This document shows, one piece after another, positions 46,934 through 56,331 of a stretch of DNA of 56,348 nt. The translations under genes and the position numbers were made by a program. The stretch is from Neisseria sicca 4320. Its GTDB lineage: Bacteria; Pseudomonadota; Gammaproteobacteria; Burkholderiales; Neisseriaceae. The notes beneath the pieces were generated by a model. That model was not told the DNA's origin. It worked only from the letters and a program-made list of their open reading frames with translations, and did not search any database. The DNA is taken from NCBI RefSeq assembly GCF_000193735.1, contig NZ_AEPF01000011.1, positions 1 through 56,348 on the forward strand. The letters run 5' to 3'. The first letter of the stretch is position 1. Each line of letters opens with the position of its first letter.

Positions 46934-49549
46934 TTATTCGCCGTAATAGGCTTTGGTCAGGATTTCCTCCATGTCGGCGACCAATGCGAGGCGCGGGTTG
47001 GCGGGGGTGCATTGGTCTTCGAAGGACAGCAGTGCCAGTTCTTTGCGGCCGTCGATGAAGGTTTTTTCGTCGATGCCCTGCTCTTTGAACGACATTTTGA
47101 TGCCGACGTTGACCGCCAGTTCATGACAGGCGCGGGCGAAGGATTCTACGCCTTCGGCAGGGGTGGCGCACGGTAGGTCTAAGGTACGGGCGATTTCCTG
47201 ATATTTCAGGTCGGCTTTGTAGTAGTTGTACTTCGGCCAGGTGGCGGTTTTCTGCGGGCGCGTGCCGTTGTAGCGGATGACGTGCGGCAGCAGGATGGCG
47301 TTGGCGCGGCCGTGTGGAACGTGGTATTTGCCGCCGATTTTGTGCGCCATCGAGTGGTTGATGCCGAGGAATGCGTTGGAGAACGCCATGCCTGCGATGG
47401 TGGAGGCGTTGTGCATGTGTTCGCGCGCTTCGGGGTCGGACGCGCCGTGTTTGTAGGAGCGTTCGAGGTATTGGAACACGAGCTTGATGGCTTGCAGGGC
47501 GAGGCCGTCGGTAAAGTCGTTGGCGAGCACGGAAACGTATGCTTCTACGGCGTGGGTCAGTACGTCCAGACCGGTGTCGGCGGTTACGCCGGCGGGAACG
47601 GTCATGGTAAACGCGGGATCGACGATGGCGATGGTCGGGGTCAGCGAGTAGTCGGCGATGGGGTATTTTTTGTCGCCGTCGCTGATGACGGTAAACGGCG
47701 TGACTTCGGAGCCGGTACCCGATGTGGTGGGGATGCCGATGAATTTGGCTTTGCGGCCCAACTCGGGGAAGCGGAAAGCGCGTTTGCGGATGTCCATGAA
47801 TTTTTGGACGAGGTCTTCAAAGTCGACTTGGGGCTGTTCGTAGAAGAGCCACATGGCTTTTGCCGCGTCCATCGGCGAGCCGCCGCCCAGAGCGATGATG
47901 GTGTCGGGCTGGAAGCTGCGCATCAAATCCGTGCCTTTATAGACGGTTTGGACGCTCGGATCGGCTTCGACGTCGGTGAAAAGCTGGATGGTTACTTTGT
48001 TTTTGCGTTGGTGGAGCTGGTGGGTTACTTTATCGACGAAGCCCAAATCGACCATCGAACGGTCGGTCACAAGCATGACTTTTTCGCAGTCTTTCATGTC
48101 TTGCAGGTATTGGATGGAATCGCGCTCGAAATAGATTTTGGCGGGTACTTTGAACCATTGCATGTTGTTTCTCCGACGGCCTACTTTTTTGATGTTTAAC
48201 AGGTTGACTGCGCTGACGTTGCCGCCGACGGAGTTTTTGCCGTAAGAGCCGCAGCCCAAGGTCAGGGACGGCAGGAAGGCGTTGTAAACGTCGCCGATGC
48301 CGCCGAAGGTGGAGGGCGAGTTCCAAATCACGCGCAGGGCTTTGACGCGGGTGCCGAAGGTTTTTACCAATTCATGATCGGCGGTATGGATGGCGGCGGA
48401 GTGTCCCAAGCCGTCGAAAGCGACCATTTGTTCGGCAAACTGCAAGCCTTGTTCGGTGGAATCGGCTTTGAGCATCGCCAGTACGGGCGAGAGTTTTTCG
48501 CGGGTCAGCGGCTCGTTGGGGCCGACTTCGCGGCATTCGGCGATGATGATGTTGGTTTTTTCGGGGACTTTAAACCCAGCCTGTTCGGCAATCCACGCCG
48601 CCGGTTTGCCTACAACGGCGGCATTGAGTTTCGCGCCGCCGCAGTTGGCGCAGTTTGCCGTAACGCCGAAGATGAAGTCTTCGAGCATGGCTTTTTCTTT
48701 TTTGTTGGCGAAGTACACGCCGTAGGATTTGAACTCTTCGACCAGCTCTTTATAAATCTCTTTGTCGGCGATGACGGCTTGTTCGCTGGCACAAATCATG
48801 CCGTTGTCGAACGCTTTGGACATCACGATGTCGTGTGCCGCCTGCTGGATGTTTGCCGTTTTTTCGACATAGGCAGGCACGTTGCCCGCCCCGACGCCGA
48901 GCGCGGGTTTGCCGCAGGAATAAGCGGCTTCCACCATCGCATTGCCGCCGGTCGCCAAAATCGTCGCCACGCCCGGATGCTTCATCAGCGCGGAAGTGCC
49001 TTCCATAGACGGTTTTTCAATCCACTGGATACAGTTTTCCGGCGCGCCGGCGGCAATCGCGGCATCGCGCACGATTTGGGCGGCATGGGCGGAACACTGT
49101 TGGGCGGAAGGGTGGAACGAGAAAATAATCGGATTGCGGGTTTTCAGCGCAATCAGGGATTTGAAAATGGTGGTGGAAGTCGGATTGGTGGTCGGCACGA
49201 TACCGCAGACGACCCCGACCGGATCGGCGATTTCGGTAATGCCGGTTACATCGTCTTCGCTGATGACGCCGACGGTTTTCAAATCGCGCAGGCGGCGCAC
49301 GACGTTTTCGCAGGCAAACAGGTTTTTAGTCGCCTTGTCTTCAAATACACCGCGCCCCGTTTCTTCGACCGCGTGCATGGCGAGTACACCATGTTTGTCC
49401 AGCGCAGCAATGGAGGCTTTGGCAACGATATAATCAATCTGCTCCTGATTCAGCTTGCGAAACTCGTCCAACGAGCGCAAACCCTTTTCAACCAAACTGT
49501 TGACCTCGGCTACGGTGGGGCTGACGACATTGTCGGCTGATGCGTTCAT
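46934..49549 (-). CDS. adhE: Bifunctional aldehyde-alcohol dehydrogenase AdhE
   Basis: An 871-residue fusion. The N-terminal CoA-acylating aldehyde dehydrogenase (about 1-440) carries the catalytic Cys in FDNGMICASEQAV. The C-terminal iron-dependent alcohol dehydrogenase (about 450-871) carries the metal-binding histidines in GINHSMAHKIGGKYHVPHG and an NAD loop GGGSPMDAAKAMW. It reduces acetyl-CoA to ethanol via acetaldehyde with two NADH and forms spirosomes in other bacteria. CAAGGAGAT gives a strong ribosome binding site. It implies a fermentative or microaerobic redox outlet. No clear FNR or Rex operator is seen upstream. Confidence 0.96.
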   Translation of the reverse strand: MNASADNVVSPTVAEVNSLVEKGLRSLDEFRKLNQEQIDYIVAKASIAALDKHGVLAMHAVEETGRGVFEDKATKNLFACENVVRRLRDLKTVGVISEDDVTGITEIADPVGVVCGIVPTTNPTSTTIFKSLIALKTRNPIIFSFHPSAQQCSAHAAQIVRDAAIAAGAPENCIQWIEKPSMEGTSALMKHPGVATILATGGNAMVEAAYSCGKPALGVGAGNVPAYVEKTANIQQAAHDIVMSKAFDNGMICASEQAVIADKEIYKELVEEFKSYGVYFANKKEKAMLEDFIFGVTANCANCGGAKLNAAVVGKPAAWIAEQAGFKVPEKTNIIIAECREVGPNEPLTREKLSPVLAMLKADSTEQGLQFAEQMVAFDGLGHSAAIHTADHELVKTFGTRVKALRVIWNSPSTFGGIGDVYNAFLPSLTLGCGSYGKNSVGGNVSAVNLLNIKKVGRRRNNMQWFKVPAKIYFERDSIQYLQDMKDCEKVMLVTDRSMVDLGFVDKVTHQLHQRKNKVTIQLFTDVEADPSVQTVYKGTDLMRSFQPDTIIALGGGSPMDAAKAMWLFYEQPQVDFEDLVQKFMDIRKRAFRFPELGRKAKFIGIPTTSGTGSEVTPFTVISDGDKKYPIADYSLTPTIAIVDPAFTMTVPAGVTADTGLDVLTHAVEAYVSVLANDFTDGLALQAIKLVFQYLERSYKHGASDPEAREHMHNASTIAGMAFSNAFLGINHSMAHKIGGKYHVPHGRANAILLPHVIRYNGTRPQKTATWPKYNYYKADLKYQEIARTLDLPCATPAEGVESFARACHELAVNVGIKMSFKEQGIDEKTFIDGRKELALLSFEDQCTPANPRLALVADMEEILTKAYYGE

Positions 49550-49835
49550 GGTGTATCTCCTTGATATAAGGTGGCAATAAAGTCAATAAATTTTTACTAC
49601 GATTACTATAAGTAATTTTGTTACATTTCTCTTTGACTTACATCACAAACCATGCACGCCGTTTCAGACGACCTTTTCGAGGATTTTTCGATTTTTAATA
49701 CATTGAAATAAAATAATTTTAACGAATTTGTTAAAGGGTTTTGCCGAGTTTCCTCCTTCGCGATATCGCTATTGCTTTACCTGCTGCAATTCATATGGAA
49801 ACGAAATTTGTCGGATTTTGTATCAAAATTACAAA
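49550..49835. other. AT-rich upstream region of adhE
   Basis: It holds the adhE promoter region and one uptake sequence (TTCAGACGACCT, 49663-49674). TTTGTGATGTAAGTCAAAG on the minus strand is vaguely like a CRP/FNR-class site but does not fit the FNR spacing. No gene is apparent. Confidence 0.5.
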
Positions 49836-49905
49836 TATAGTGGATTAAATTTAAACCAGTACGGCGTTGCCTCACCTTGTCCTGATTTAAATTTAATCCA
49901 CTATA
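49836..49905. mobile_element. Shortened Correia element (70 bp)
   Basis: Both inverted ends TATAGTGGATTAAATTTAAA and TTTAAATTTAATCCACTATA are intact, but the core is only ...GCGTTGCCTCACCTTGTCCTG.... Compared with the 107-bp copies, about 37 bases are missing between CCTCGCCTTG and CGTCGCCTTG, which suggests deletion between these short direct repeats. Confidence 0.9.
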
Positions 49906-49936
49906 AATCAGACAAAGCCAAATAAAGAAAAAAGGA

Positions 49937-49983
49937 AAAAAGGTCGTCTGAAACCTTGAGATCAAAGTTTCAGACGACCTTTT
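49937..49983. terminator. DUS-pair terminator after the LprI-like lipoprotein gene
   Basis: AGGTCGTCTGAA (49941-49952) and TTCAGACGACCT (49969-49980) with A and T tracts on the outside. Confidence 0.88.
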
Positions 49984-50006
49984 GATGATCGAGAAGGAAT
50001 ATCCGT

Positions 50007-51014
50007 CTAGTCAATCGAATAGCCGCGAAGGTATTGCGTGCGTTCGCGCGTCATGCGGGTATCGCATTGGAGCTTGAGGTATTCGGCATGAGCAGGGCTG
50101 TCAGCCTGGGCAGCAGCCTGTTGGCAGTTTTGGATCTTGTTCTGAATCCAGGCACGCTGTTCGGTGAGCAGTTCCTTTTGAACAGTATGTTCCATTCCGT
50201 CCCATATTCTTTGAATTTCGGAATCTGCATTGCGGTTTTGACTGCGTGCATTGTCCAAATCGCTTTGCGAAAACGACGGCTCTTCGCGTTTCGCTTCTGC
50301 ATCAGGACGCAAGATTTCGGTTTCCAATCCTGCAGCCTGCGGCACGCCCGATGCTTGGCTTGCAGCATTGTTTTCCAGAATATCTTCCGGAGAAACGGCA
50401 GGCGGCTCATCGTATTTGTCTTTCAACAACTTCATGGCATCTTCTTTGCTGACTGCCTTGCCGTCAATGATTACGATACTTTTGACACCGTAGGGCAGCA
50501 GCAGCGAGGACAGCGTGCGCGCCGTCATGGAGACAGTGTTGTCTTCCAAAACGGCGTTGCCGTCTTTATCAGGCGTATAACGTACGGAAGTTGAAAGCGT
50601 ATTGTCGGCAAATTTCAAATTGCTGCCTGTCAGCTTTTGTTCCAGTATTTCAGCTAAAGTCGTTTCGCTGTAAATCAAAGGGCTATTGTCTTCCGCTGCA
50701 TTAAGGACATCGGCAGGAACGCGGATGCTTAAATCCGCACCGCACATGGTTTTGTTATCCTCATCAATTTGTTGGGCATTGTTTAAGCCGATTTCCAGTT
50801 CGGAACCGGCAGCAATGACTTTGTCCGCATCGACAAATTGGCGGCTGTCGTTGCGGGCGAATGCGCGCGCTTCTTGGCGGATAATGTTTTGGATTTGTGT
50901 TTTGATGCTTTGGATGGCGGCGGGATGATTGCATTCCAAAGCCTGCTTGGGCTCATCCTTGCCGCACGCGGACAATATCAGGACGAGCGGCAAAGCCAGC
51001 AGTTTTTTGTTCAT
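50007..51014 (-). CDS. Lipoprotein with LprI-like C-terminal domain
   Basis: A 335-residue lipoprotein: signal peptide with lipobox LSAC (Cys17), then a novel region (20-230) with regular alternation of acidic and hydrophobic residues, a Pro/Ala/Glu-rich linker (about 205-255), and a C-terminal helical domain. The last domain, LLTEQRAWIQNKIQNCQQAA...LKLQCDTRMTRERTQYLRGY, has the paired cysteines and W/R pattern of the DUF1311/LprI family, some members of which inhibit lysozyme. A role in protection from host lysozyme is possible but unproven. It is monocistronic. Confidence 0.8.
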   Translation of the reverse strand: MNKKLLALPLVLILSACGKDEPKQALECNHPAAIQSIKTQIQNIIRQEARAFARNDSRQFVDADKVIAAGSELEIGLNNAQQIDEDNKTMCGADLSIRVPADVLNAAEDNSPLIYSETTLAEILEQKLTGSNLKFADNTLSTSVRYTPDKDGNAVLEDNTVSMTARTLSSLLLPYGVKSIVIIDGKAVSKEDAMKLLKDKYDEPPAVSPEDILENNAASQASGVPQAAGLETEILRPDAEAKREEPSFSQSDLDNARSQNRNADSEIQRIWDGMEHTVQKELLTEQRAWIQNKIQNCQQAAAQADSPAHAEYLKLQCDTRMTRERTQYLRGYSID

Positions 51015-51075
51015 AAATATCTCCTTGATGCGGTTGCAGACCAGACCGGCCTGCCGTTCAGACGACCATCATAAC

Positions 51076-51114
51076 AAAAGCACTTGCAGCAAGTAAATGT
51101 TGCAAGTGCTTTTT
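51076..51114. terminator. Terminator after gltS
   Basis: AAAAGCACTTGCA and TGCAAGTGCTTTTT form a 13-bp stem between gltS and the lipoprotein start. An eroded DUS (TTCAGACGACCA, 51057-51068) lies beside it. Confidence 0.85.
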
Positions 51115-51138
51115 CAACGAACCGTTATAAACGCTTAC

Positions 51139-52359
51139 CTATTTGGTGATAACGTTTACGAAACCGGAGAGGATTGCCGCGTTAATCAAGTCCACGAAGA
51201 AAGCGCCGACCATAGGCACAATCAAGAAGGCTTTGTGCGAAGGACCGAAAGTCTGTGTGATGGACTGCATATTGGCAACGGCGGTCGGCGTGGCGCCCAA
51301 ACCGAAGCCGCAGTGTCCTGCCGCCAAAACGGTGGCATCGTAGTCGCGTCCCATAAAGACGTAGGTAACGAAGGTTGCGTACAGAATCATCACGACGGTT
51401 TGTACGGCGAGAATGATGGTTACAGGTCCTGCAAGACCGGTCAATTCCCACAATTTCAGGTTCAAAAGTGCCATTGCGAGGAAAAGCGACAGGGAGGCAT
51501 TGCCGAATACGTCGATGGCGCGGTCGAACATATTGACTTTAAACGCAGAAGTCAGGATGTTACGAATAACGACACCGGCAAACAGACACCATACGAATTT
51601 CGGCAAGTCGTACAGATATTCTTTGTCGAAGCCGTCCACAATTTCTGCAAATGCCAAACACGCTGCAAACATGGCAAGCGTTTCGACTGCGGATTCGGCG
51701 GTAATCAGGCGTGTACGCTTCGCTTGTTCGAAGACATCGTCGGTATGCTCATCGGCATTTTCTTTGCGTGCACTCGGTTCAATGGGTTTGCGTCCCAGTT
51801 TGTTAATCAGACGACGCGCAACCGGGCCACCGATCAAACCGCCGAATACCAGGCCGAATGTTGCCGAAGCCATACCCAGTCCGGTAGCACCGACCAAGCC
51901 GTATTTACTTTCAAAGTCAGGACCCCATGCACCTGCCGTACCGTGTCCTCCGGTCAGCGTAATCGAGCCGGTAATCAGGCCGATCAGAGGATCCAGCCCC
52001 AAAGCTTTTGCCAAGCCGACACCGACGAAATCTTGCACGATGATAAATGCACCTACGATGGCAGTGAAAATCACCAAAGGCAGACCGCCTGCTTTCAGAC
52101 GCGAGAAATCCGCACTCAAACCGATAGAGGTGAAAAAAATCAGCATGAATGCATCTTGCAGCGGTTTTTCAAATTTGAAGCTCACGCCGTAGGCTTGATG
52201 CAGTGCAAACAGAATAATCGCAGCAATCAAGCCACCTGCCACAGGCTCGGGAATGTTGAAATCGCGCAGGAATTTGACTTTGTTTACCAAAACCTTACCG
52301 ATCAACAAAACCAATGTAGCGGCAATCAACGTGTAGTAACTGTTAAATTCCCATTCCAT
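51139..52359 (-). CDS. gltS: Sodium/glutamate symporter GltS
   Basis: A 406-residue inner-membrane carrier with ten or more hydrophobic segments. GltS signatures include FNIPEPVAGGLIAA near the N-terminus, the re-entrant loops TGSITLTGGHGTAGAWG and AGHCGFGLGATPTAVANMQ, and a cytoplasmic loop between the two halves. It imports glutamate with sodium. The start MEWEFNSY at 52359 follows GAGAGG; a frame 20 codons longer lacks this. The protein is full length. Confidence 0.93.
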   Translation of the reverse strand: MEWEFNSYYTLIAATLVLLIGKVLVNKVKFLRDFNIPEPVAGGLIAAIILFALHQAYGVSFKFEKPLQDAFMLIFFTSIGLSADFSRLKAGGLPLVIFTAIVGAFIIVQDFVGVGLAKALGLDPLIGLITGSITLTGGHGTAGAWGPDFESKYGLVGATGLGMASATFGLVFGGLIGGPVARRLINKLGRKPIEPSARKENADEHTDDVFEQAKRTRLITAESAVETLAMFAACLAFAEIVDGFDKEYLYDLPKFVWCLFAGVVIRNILTSAFKVNMFDRAIDVFGNASLSLFLAMALLNLKLWELTGLAGPVTIILAVQTVVMILYATFVTYVFMGRDYDATVLAAGHCGFGLGATPTAVANMQSITQTFGPSHKAFLIVPMVGAFFVDLINAAILSGFVNVITK

Positions 52360-52769
52360 AATTGTTTTACCTCTCAAAATCTCAAAAATGTTTTTCTTAA
52401 ATCCGCCGTGCGGAATCAAACTGTTGGATATTAGGGGATGGGTTAAAGATTGTCAAAGACTAGTTAGGATTTCAGGCATTTTTATACGGAATACTCAGCA
52501 AATAAATGAAATATTTTTTTCAATCATGGCATTACTTTTGACTACTTATTGATTGATTGTGAATAGTTTATAGGTGTCAATTAAACATTGTTGACAATAT
52601 ATAAATCAGTTCCTAGAAAAAACGTCGTTATCAAAAACAGTACTTTCTCAGTTTTCAGACGACCTTTGACACACATCTGTCCATTATTGCCAGAATCACA
52701 TGGAAAAGTTAATATCCGTTAAATTAAGACAACCGCCGTCATACATAACAACTTACAAAGGAGCAAACT
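52360..52769. other. Divergent promoter region between gltS and the BASS carrier
   Basis: About 410 AT-rich bases with one uptake sequence (TTCAGACGACCT, 52654-52665). TTGACA at about 52591 on the plus strand is a possible -35 box for the downstream gene, but no good -10 is clear. No gene is supported. Confidence 0.5.
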
Positions 52770-53720
52770 ATGAACTTCCTGACTGCCGTCAGCCGGCAAA
52801 TGACCCGATTCACTGCCCTGATTATCGTCCTTGCCTCAGTCGTCGCCTTTATCGAGCCTGCTACCTTTTCATGGGTAAAAGGCGACACTCAAGTCGTCGT
52901 ACTCGGCATCATCATGCTCGGTATGGGCATGACTTTGGGCAAAGAAGATTATCAAATTTTGGCTAAACGTCCGCTCGATATTTTCATCGGTGCAGTCGCC
53001 CAATACACCATCATGCCGCTGCTCGCTATCGGTATTGCCAAAGCTTTCAACCTCTCGCCCGGATTGACGCTGGGTCTGGTTTTGGTCGGTACTTGCCCGG
53101 GCGGTGTCTCATCCAACATCATGAGTTTCCTTGCCAAAGGCGATGTTGCCTTCTCAGTCGGCATGACCACCGTCTCCACCGTCCTTGCCCCCGTTATGAC
53201 GCCGCTGTGGATGACTTACCTTGTCGGACAAACCGTCGAAATGGACGGCTGGGGCATGTTCAAGTTTATGTTGCTCGTTACCCTGTTGCCCGTTGTTATC
53301 GGCTCTGCCGCCAATATTTTGCTGCACAAGAAACACTGGTTTGAAGATGTACGCGCCATTATGCCCGCTGTTGCCGTTGTCGCCTTTGCCTGCATCGTCG
53401 GCGGTGTTGCAGCTGTCCACGGTCACCGCTTCGCCGAATCCGCTCTCGTTATGGTCCTCGCCATCGCCGCTCACAATATCGGCGGTTACATCCTCGGCTA
53501 TTACAGCGGTGCACTGACCGGCATGAATACCGCCAAACAACGTACCCTCGCCATCGAAGTCGGCGTACAAAACGCCGGTCTCGCCACCGGTCTGAGTGCC
53601 AAATTCTTCCCAGGTAACGCCGAATCCGCCGTCGCCACCGCCGTCGCCTGCGTCTGGCACTCCGTATCGGGAACCGTCTTGGGCAACTTATTCGCTTGGT
53701 GGGATAAGCGTAAGCAATAA
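52770..53720 (+). CDS. Bile acid:sodium symporter (BASS) family carrier
   Basis: A 316-residue, ten-span membrane transporter of the BASS/ASBT family. The motif VGTCPGGVSSNIMSFLAKGDVAFSV (near 110-135) and IEVGVQNAGLATGLSA (near 260-275) are the two unwound helix crossings that bind sodium. The family includes the structurally solved ASBT of N. meningitidis, but this protein is clearly diverged from it in the regions I recall (e.g. CPGGVSSN versus CPGGTASN), so it is a paralogue or distant orthologue. In bacteria, natural substrates include pantoate and other organic acids. AAAGGAG precedes the ATG. Confidence 0.9.
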   Translation: MNFLTAVSRQMTRFTALIIVLASVVAFIEPATFSWVKGDTQVVVLGIIMLGMGMTLGKEDYQILAKRPLDIFIGAVAQYTIMPLLAIGIAKAFNLSPGLTLGLVLVGTCPGGVSSNIMSFLAKGDVAFSVGMTTVSTVLAPVMTPLWMTYLVGQTVEMDGWGMFKFMLLVTLLPVVIGSAANILLHKKHWFEDVRAIMPAVAVVAFACIVGGVAAVHGHRFAESALVMVLAIAAHNIGGYILGYYSGALTGMNTAKQRTLAIEVGVQNAGLATGLSAKFFPGNAESAVATAVACVWHSVSGTVLGNLFAWWDKRKQ

Positions 53721-53755
53721 GCTGAGGTATTCGGTTGCAGGCCTTGCACAATAAT

Positions 53756-53796
53756 CAAAAGGTCGTCTGAAAAACATTTTTCAGACGACCTTTTAT
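53756..53796. terminator. DUS-pair terminator between converging genes
   Basis: AGGTCGTCTGAA (53760-53771) and TTCAGACGACCT (53780-53791) with A/T flanks serve both the BASS carrier and ubiG. Confidence 0.9.
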
Positions 53797-53816
53797 CATG
53801 ATTCGGACAAACAACT

Positions 53817-54536
53817 TTAGACTGGACGGCAGGCGATCATATAATTGACTTCTGTCGAGTCGCATAAGGAATAGCGGCGGGTCAAAAGATTGTAGGTCAT
53901 GCCCTTAGTATTGATAACATCCAATCCAGCCTGTCTGCACATCCGCGCCAGTTCGGCGGGCGTGATGAATTTCTGCCAATCGTGCGTCCCTTTGGGTACG
54001 ACGTTCAACACATATTCCGCCCCGACAATCAGATGAAGATAAGACTTAGGATTGCGGTTGATGGTGGAGAAAAACACCATGCCGTCAGGCTTCACTAGCT
54101 CTGAACAGGCTTTGACGATGGCGGCGGGATCGGGAACGTGTTCCATCATTTCCATGCAGGTTACAACATCGAAGCTGTGTGGCTGTTCGGCGGCGAGGTC
54201 TTCGACGCGGACGCAGCGGTAATCGATGTTGTCTACACCTTCAGCAGCAGCATGGGCTTGGGCGGTTTGCAGCGATTTTTCCGCCATATCGATGCCGGTA
54301 ACGTGCGCTGCGCCGCGTTTTGCCATGCTTTCCGACAAAATCCCGCCGCCGCAGCCGACATCCAAAACACGCTTGCCCGCCAACTGCGCGAACGAGTCAA
54401 TATAGCCCAAGCGCAGCGGATTGATGTCGTGCAGAGGTTTGAACTCGCCGTTTTTATCCCACCATTTATCCGCAATTTGGCTGAATTTAGCGATTTCGTC
54501 CGCATCGACGTTGTGTTGTCCAGCTGCTTCCATCAT
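53817..54536 (-). CDS. ubiG: Ubiquinone biosynthesis O-methyltransferase UbiG
   Basis: A 239-residue SAM-dependent methyltransferase that carries out both O-methylations of ubiquinone synthesis. The SAM-binding motif I is VLDVGCGGGILSE (57-69). The family opening FSQIADKWWDKNGEFKPLHDINPLRLGYI (18-46) and a membrane-touching segment near the C-terminus are present. Two adjacent ATG codons (54536 and 54533) follow AGGAAAATC and either may be used. Confidence 0.95.
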   Translation of the reverse strand: MMEAAGQHNVDADEIAKFSQIADKWWDKNGEFKPLHDINPLRLGYIDSFAQLAGKRVLDVGCGGGILSESMAKRGAAHVTGIDMAEKSLQTAQAHAAAEGVDNIDYRCVRVEDLAAEQPHSFDVVTCMEMMEHVPDPAAIVKACSELVKPDGMVFFSTINRNPKSYLHLIVGAEYVLNVVPKGTHDWQKFITPAELARMCRQAGLDVINTKGMTYNLLTRRYSLCDSTEVNYMIACRPV

Positions 54537-54628
54537 GATTTTCCTGATTTGGATTTCGGGTTGAAGAGAGGTTTGATTTTATAGCAAAGCGACAGGATGG
54601 AACAGAGACAAACTGCCGCCAGCCGCCA

Positions 54629-54672
54629 AAAGGTCGTCTGAAAACGCCGCTTACCCTTTTCAGACGACCTTT
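54629..54672. repeat. Inverted DUS pair between ubiG and the exported-protein gene
   Basis: AGGTCGTCTGAA (54631-54642) and TTCAGACGACCT (54659-54670) lie between divergent starts, so they do not terminate either gene. Confidence 0.8.
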
Positions 54673-54781
54673 GACTTGTTTTTACCCCTTCCGCCTTGTT
54701 TGCCGCGACCTTTCCCATTAATTTATGTAAACTTGCCCACACATTTCCGAAGCAGCAAATACCCTATTCAAAAGAAACCCA

Positions 54782-55684
54782 ATGAAACCATTAATCCACG
54801 CCGCATCCCTACTCTTCCTTGCCGCCGCCTCCGCGCTTGCCTCCGGCAAAGACTTTATCATTTACGACCGCATGGACTACGTCGGCAAAACCGACCTGAC
54901 CGCCGACAAATTGTCCAAAGTATTCCTGATTTACGAATCCGAGCTGGTGATGCCCGACCCTGCCGGCAAGCGCAAACACGGCGTATTGAACGAAAAACGC
55001 ATCCGCGAATTGGCGCGCCAATCCTATCGCGAAGGCTACCGCACCATCTCCACCGACATCGAAACCTGGTTTGCCGAAAAAGACGGACAAATCCTCACGC
55101 CTCAGGAACTTAAAGCCGACTTTGCCCGTATGTACCAGATTTTCAAAGAAGAAAATCCCCGCGCCTACATCAGCAACTACGGCTTGCCCGACGAACACCT
55201 GCATGCCATCCGCTACTACCAAACTCAGGCGGACAACGAAGCAGTATTGGCAAAATGGCGGCAGTTCAGCAAACGTCGTCAGATGAGCGCAGCCATCAGC
55301 GACTACGCCAATCCCGTGTTCTACATCACCACGCCCGATTTGGCGCAATGGGAAAAAGACGTCCAAACCACCGTCGCCGAGATTAGAAAACGTTATCCAG
55401 ACAAAAAAATCATCGGCTATCTCTGGCCGCAATATTATTCCGCAAGCAACAGCCCGTATTTCAAACAATTTATCGATGCTGGACGCTGGCAGAAAATGCT
55501 CGAAATCTGCAGCAAATATATGGACGGCGTGATTATCTGGTCGGACAAACGTGATGAACACAATAAAATCGTCCCATGGACTGATCCTCGCATCCAAGCA
55601 ATTCTCAAAGCGACCAAATCATTTATCGCTGACCATCCGAAAGACATTCAGGTAGAGAAACTCCAGCCTCCTAAAAATCGTTAA
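54782..55684 (+). CDS. Exported protein of unknown function, possible TIM-barrel
   Basis: A 300-residue protein with a clear signal peptide (cleavage near ALA-SGK, about residue 20). The mature part begins FIIYDRMDYVGK and later has TISTDIETWFAEKDGQ, RAYISNYGLPDE, KIIGYLWPQYY and MDGVIIWSDKRDEHN. Regularly spaced strands ending in acidic or aromatic residues like these are seen in TIM-barrel glycoside hydrolases, including hyaluronidase-like folds. That is a structural guess, not a family assignment. It is periplasmic or secreted and monocistronic. Confidence 0.72.
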   Translation: MKPLIHAASLLFLAAASALASGKDFIIYDRMDYVGKTDLTADKLSKVFLIYESELVMPDPAGKRKHGVLNEKRIRELARQSYREGYRTISTDIETWFAEKDGQILTPQELKADFARMYQIFKEENPRAYISNYGLPDEHLHAIRYYQTQADNEAVLAKWRQFSKRRQMSAAISDYANPVFYITTPDLAQWEKDVQTTVAEIRKRYPDKKIIGYLWPQYYSASNSPYFKQFIDAGRWQKMLEICSKYMDGVIIWSDKRDEHNKIVPWTDPRIQAILKATKSFIADHPKDIQVEKLQPPKNR

Positions 55685-55710
55685 AACGGACTCCTTTTGG
55701 TTAAATCCAT

Positions 55711-55752
55711 AAAGGTCGTCTGAAAGATATAAATGGCTTTCAGACGACCTTA
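55711..55752. terminator. DUS-pair terminator
   Basis: AGGTCGTCTGAAAG and CTTTCAGACGACCT (DUS 55713-55724 and 55739-55750) terminate the exported-protein gene. The following 55753-55975 is AT-rich and has no gene that I can support. Confidence 0.85.
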
Positions 55753-55975
55753 GATATAGGAAATTGTCATCTTGTTTATACTTTTTTCTACCTCGAACAG
55801 CTTTTGTTTTTGCTTAAATGTTTCTTTAAATAACTATCCAGCGTTGTCAAGAACAGAGCGTGTTTCCTACGTCTATCGACATTCTTGATAATACCGAATC
55901 ACTTCCCAATCAGATCCTCAAACAAAAGCCGAAAGTGTAACAGTGCTGTTAATTTTTACAACACACATGGATAAC

Positions 55976-56012
55976 AAAAAACCGAACGGGATACCCGTTC
56001 GGTTTCATAAAA
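55976..56012 (-). terminator. Rho-independent terminator after rpsJ
   Basis: On the minus strand CCGAACGGG-TAT-CCCGTTCGG is followed by six T, just beyond the rpsJ stop codon. Confidence 0.93.
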
Positions 56013-56019
56013 GCAACAA

Positions 56020-56331
56020 TTATTGAACTTTAATTTCTACATCAACACCGGCTGGCAAGTCCAGTTTCATCAGTGCGTCGGTAGTTTTATCAGTCCAGTC
56101 CACGATATCCATCAGGCGCAAGTGGGTGCGGATTTCCAATTGTTCACGAGAAGTTTTGTTCACGTGTGGAGAACGCAGAATGTTGAAACGCTCGATTTTA
56201 GTCGGCAACGGGATCGGACCTTTTACAACGGCGCCGGTACGTTTTGCAGTTTCAACGATTTCTTGGGCAGAACGGTCAATCAGGCTGTAATCATAAGCTT
56301 TCAGGCGGATACGGATTTTTTGGTTTGCCAT
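56020..56331 (-). CDS. rpsJ: Ribosomal protein S10 (NusE)
   Basis: A 103-residue S10, complete, beginning MANQKIRIRLKAYDYSLIDR and containing GPIPLPTKIERFNILRSPH. It is part of the 30S subunit and also acts in transcription antitermination with NusB. A strong terminator follows, so unlike the classical S10 operon (rpsJ-rplC-rplD...) no further ribosomal protein gene lies downstream here. It is probably the last gene of an upstream operon (often tufA-rpsJ) outside the window. Confidence 0.97.
   Translation of the reverse strand: MANQKIRIRLKAYDYSLIDRSAQEIVETAKRTGAVVKGPIPLPTKIERFNILRSPHVNKTSREQLEIRTHLRLMDIVDWTDKTTDALMKLDLPAGVDVEIKVQ

Noticed and set aside
49550..49640. FNR, CRP or Rex operator upstream of adhE
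   Set aside because: TTTGTGATGTAAGTCAAAG has the wrong spacing for FNR and only half-matches CRP; no TTGTTA-N6-TAACAA Rex site is seen.
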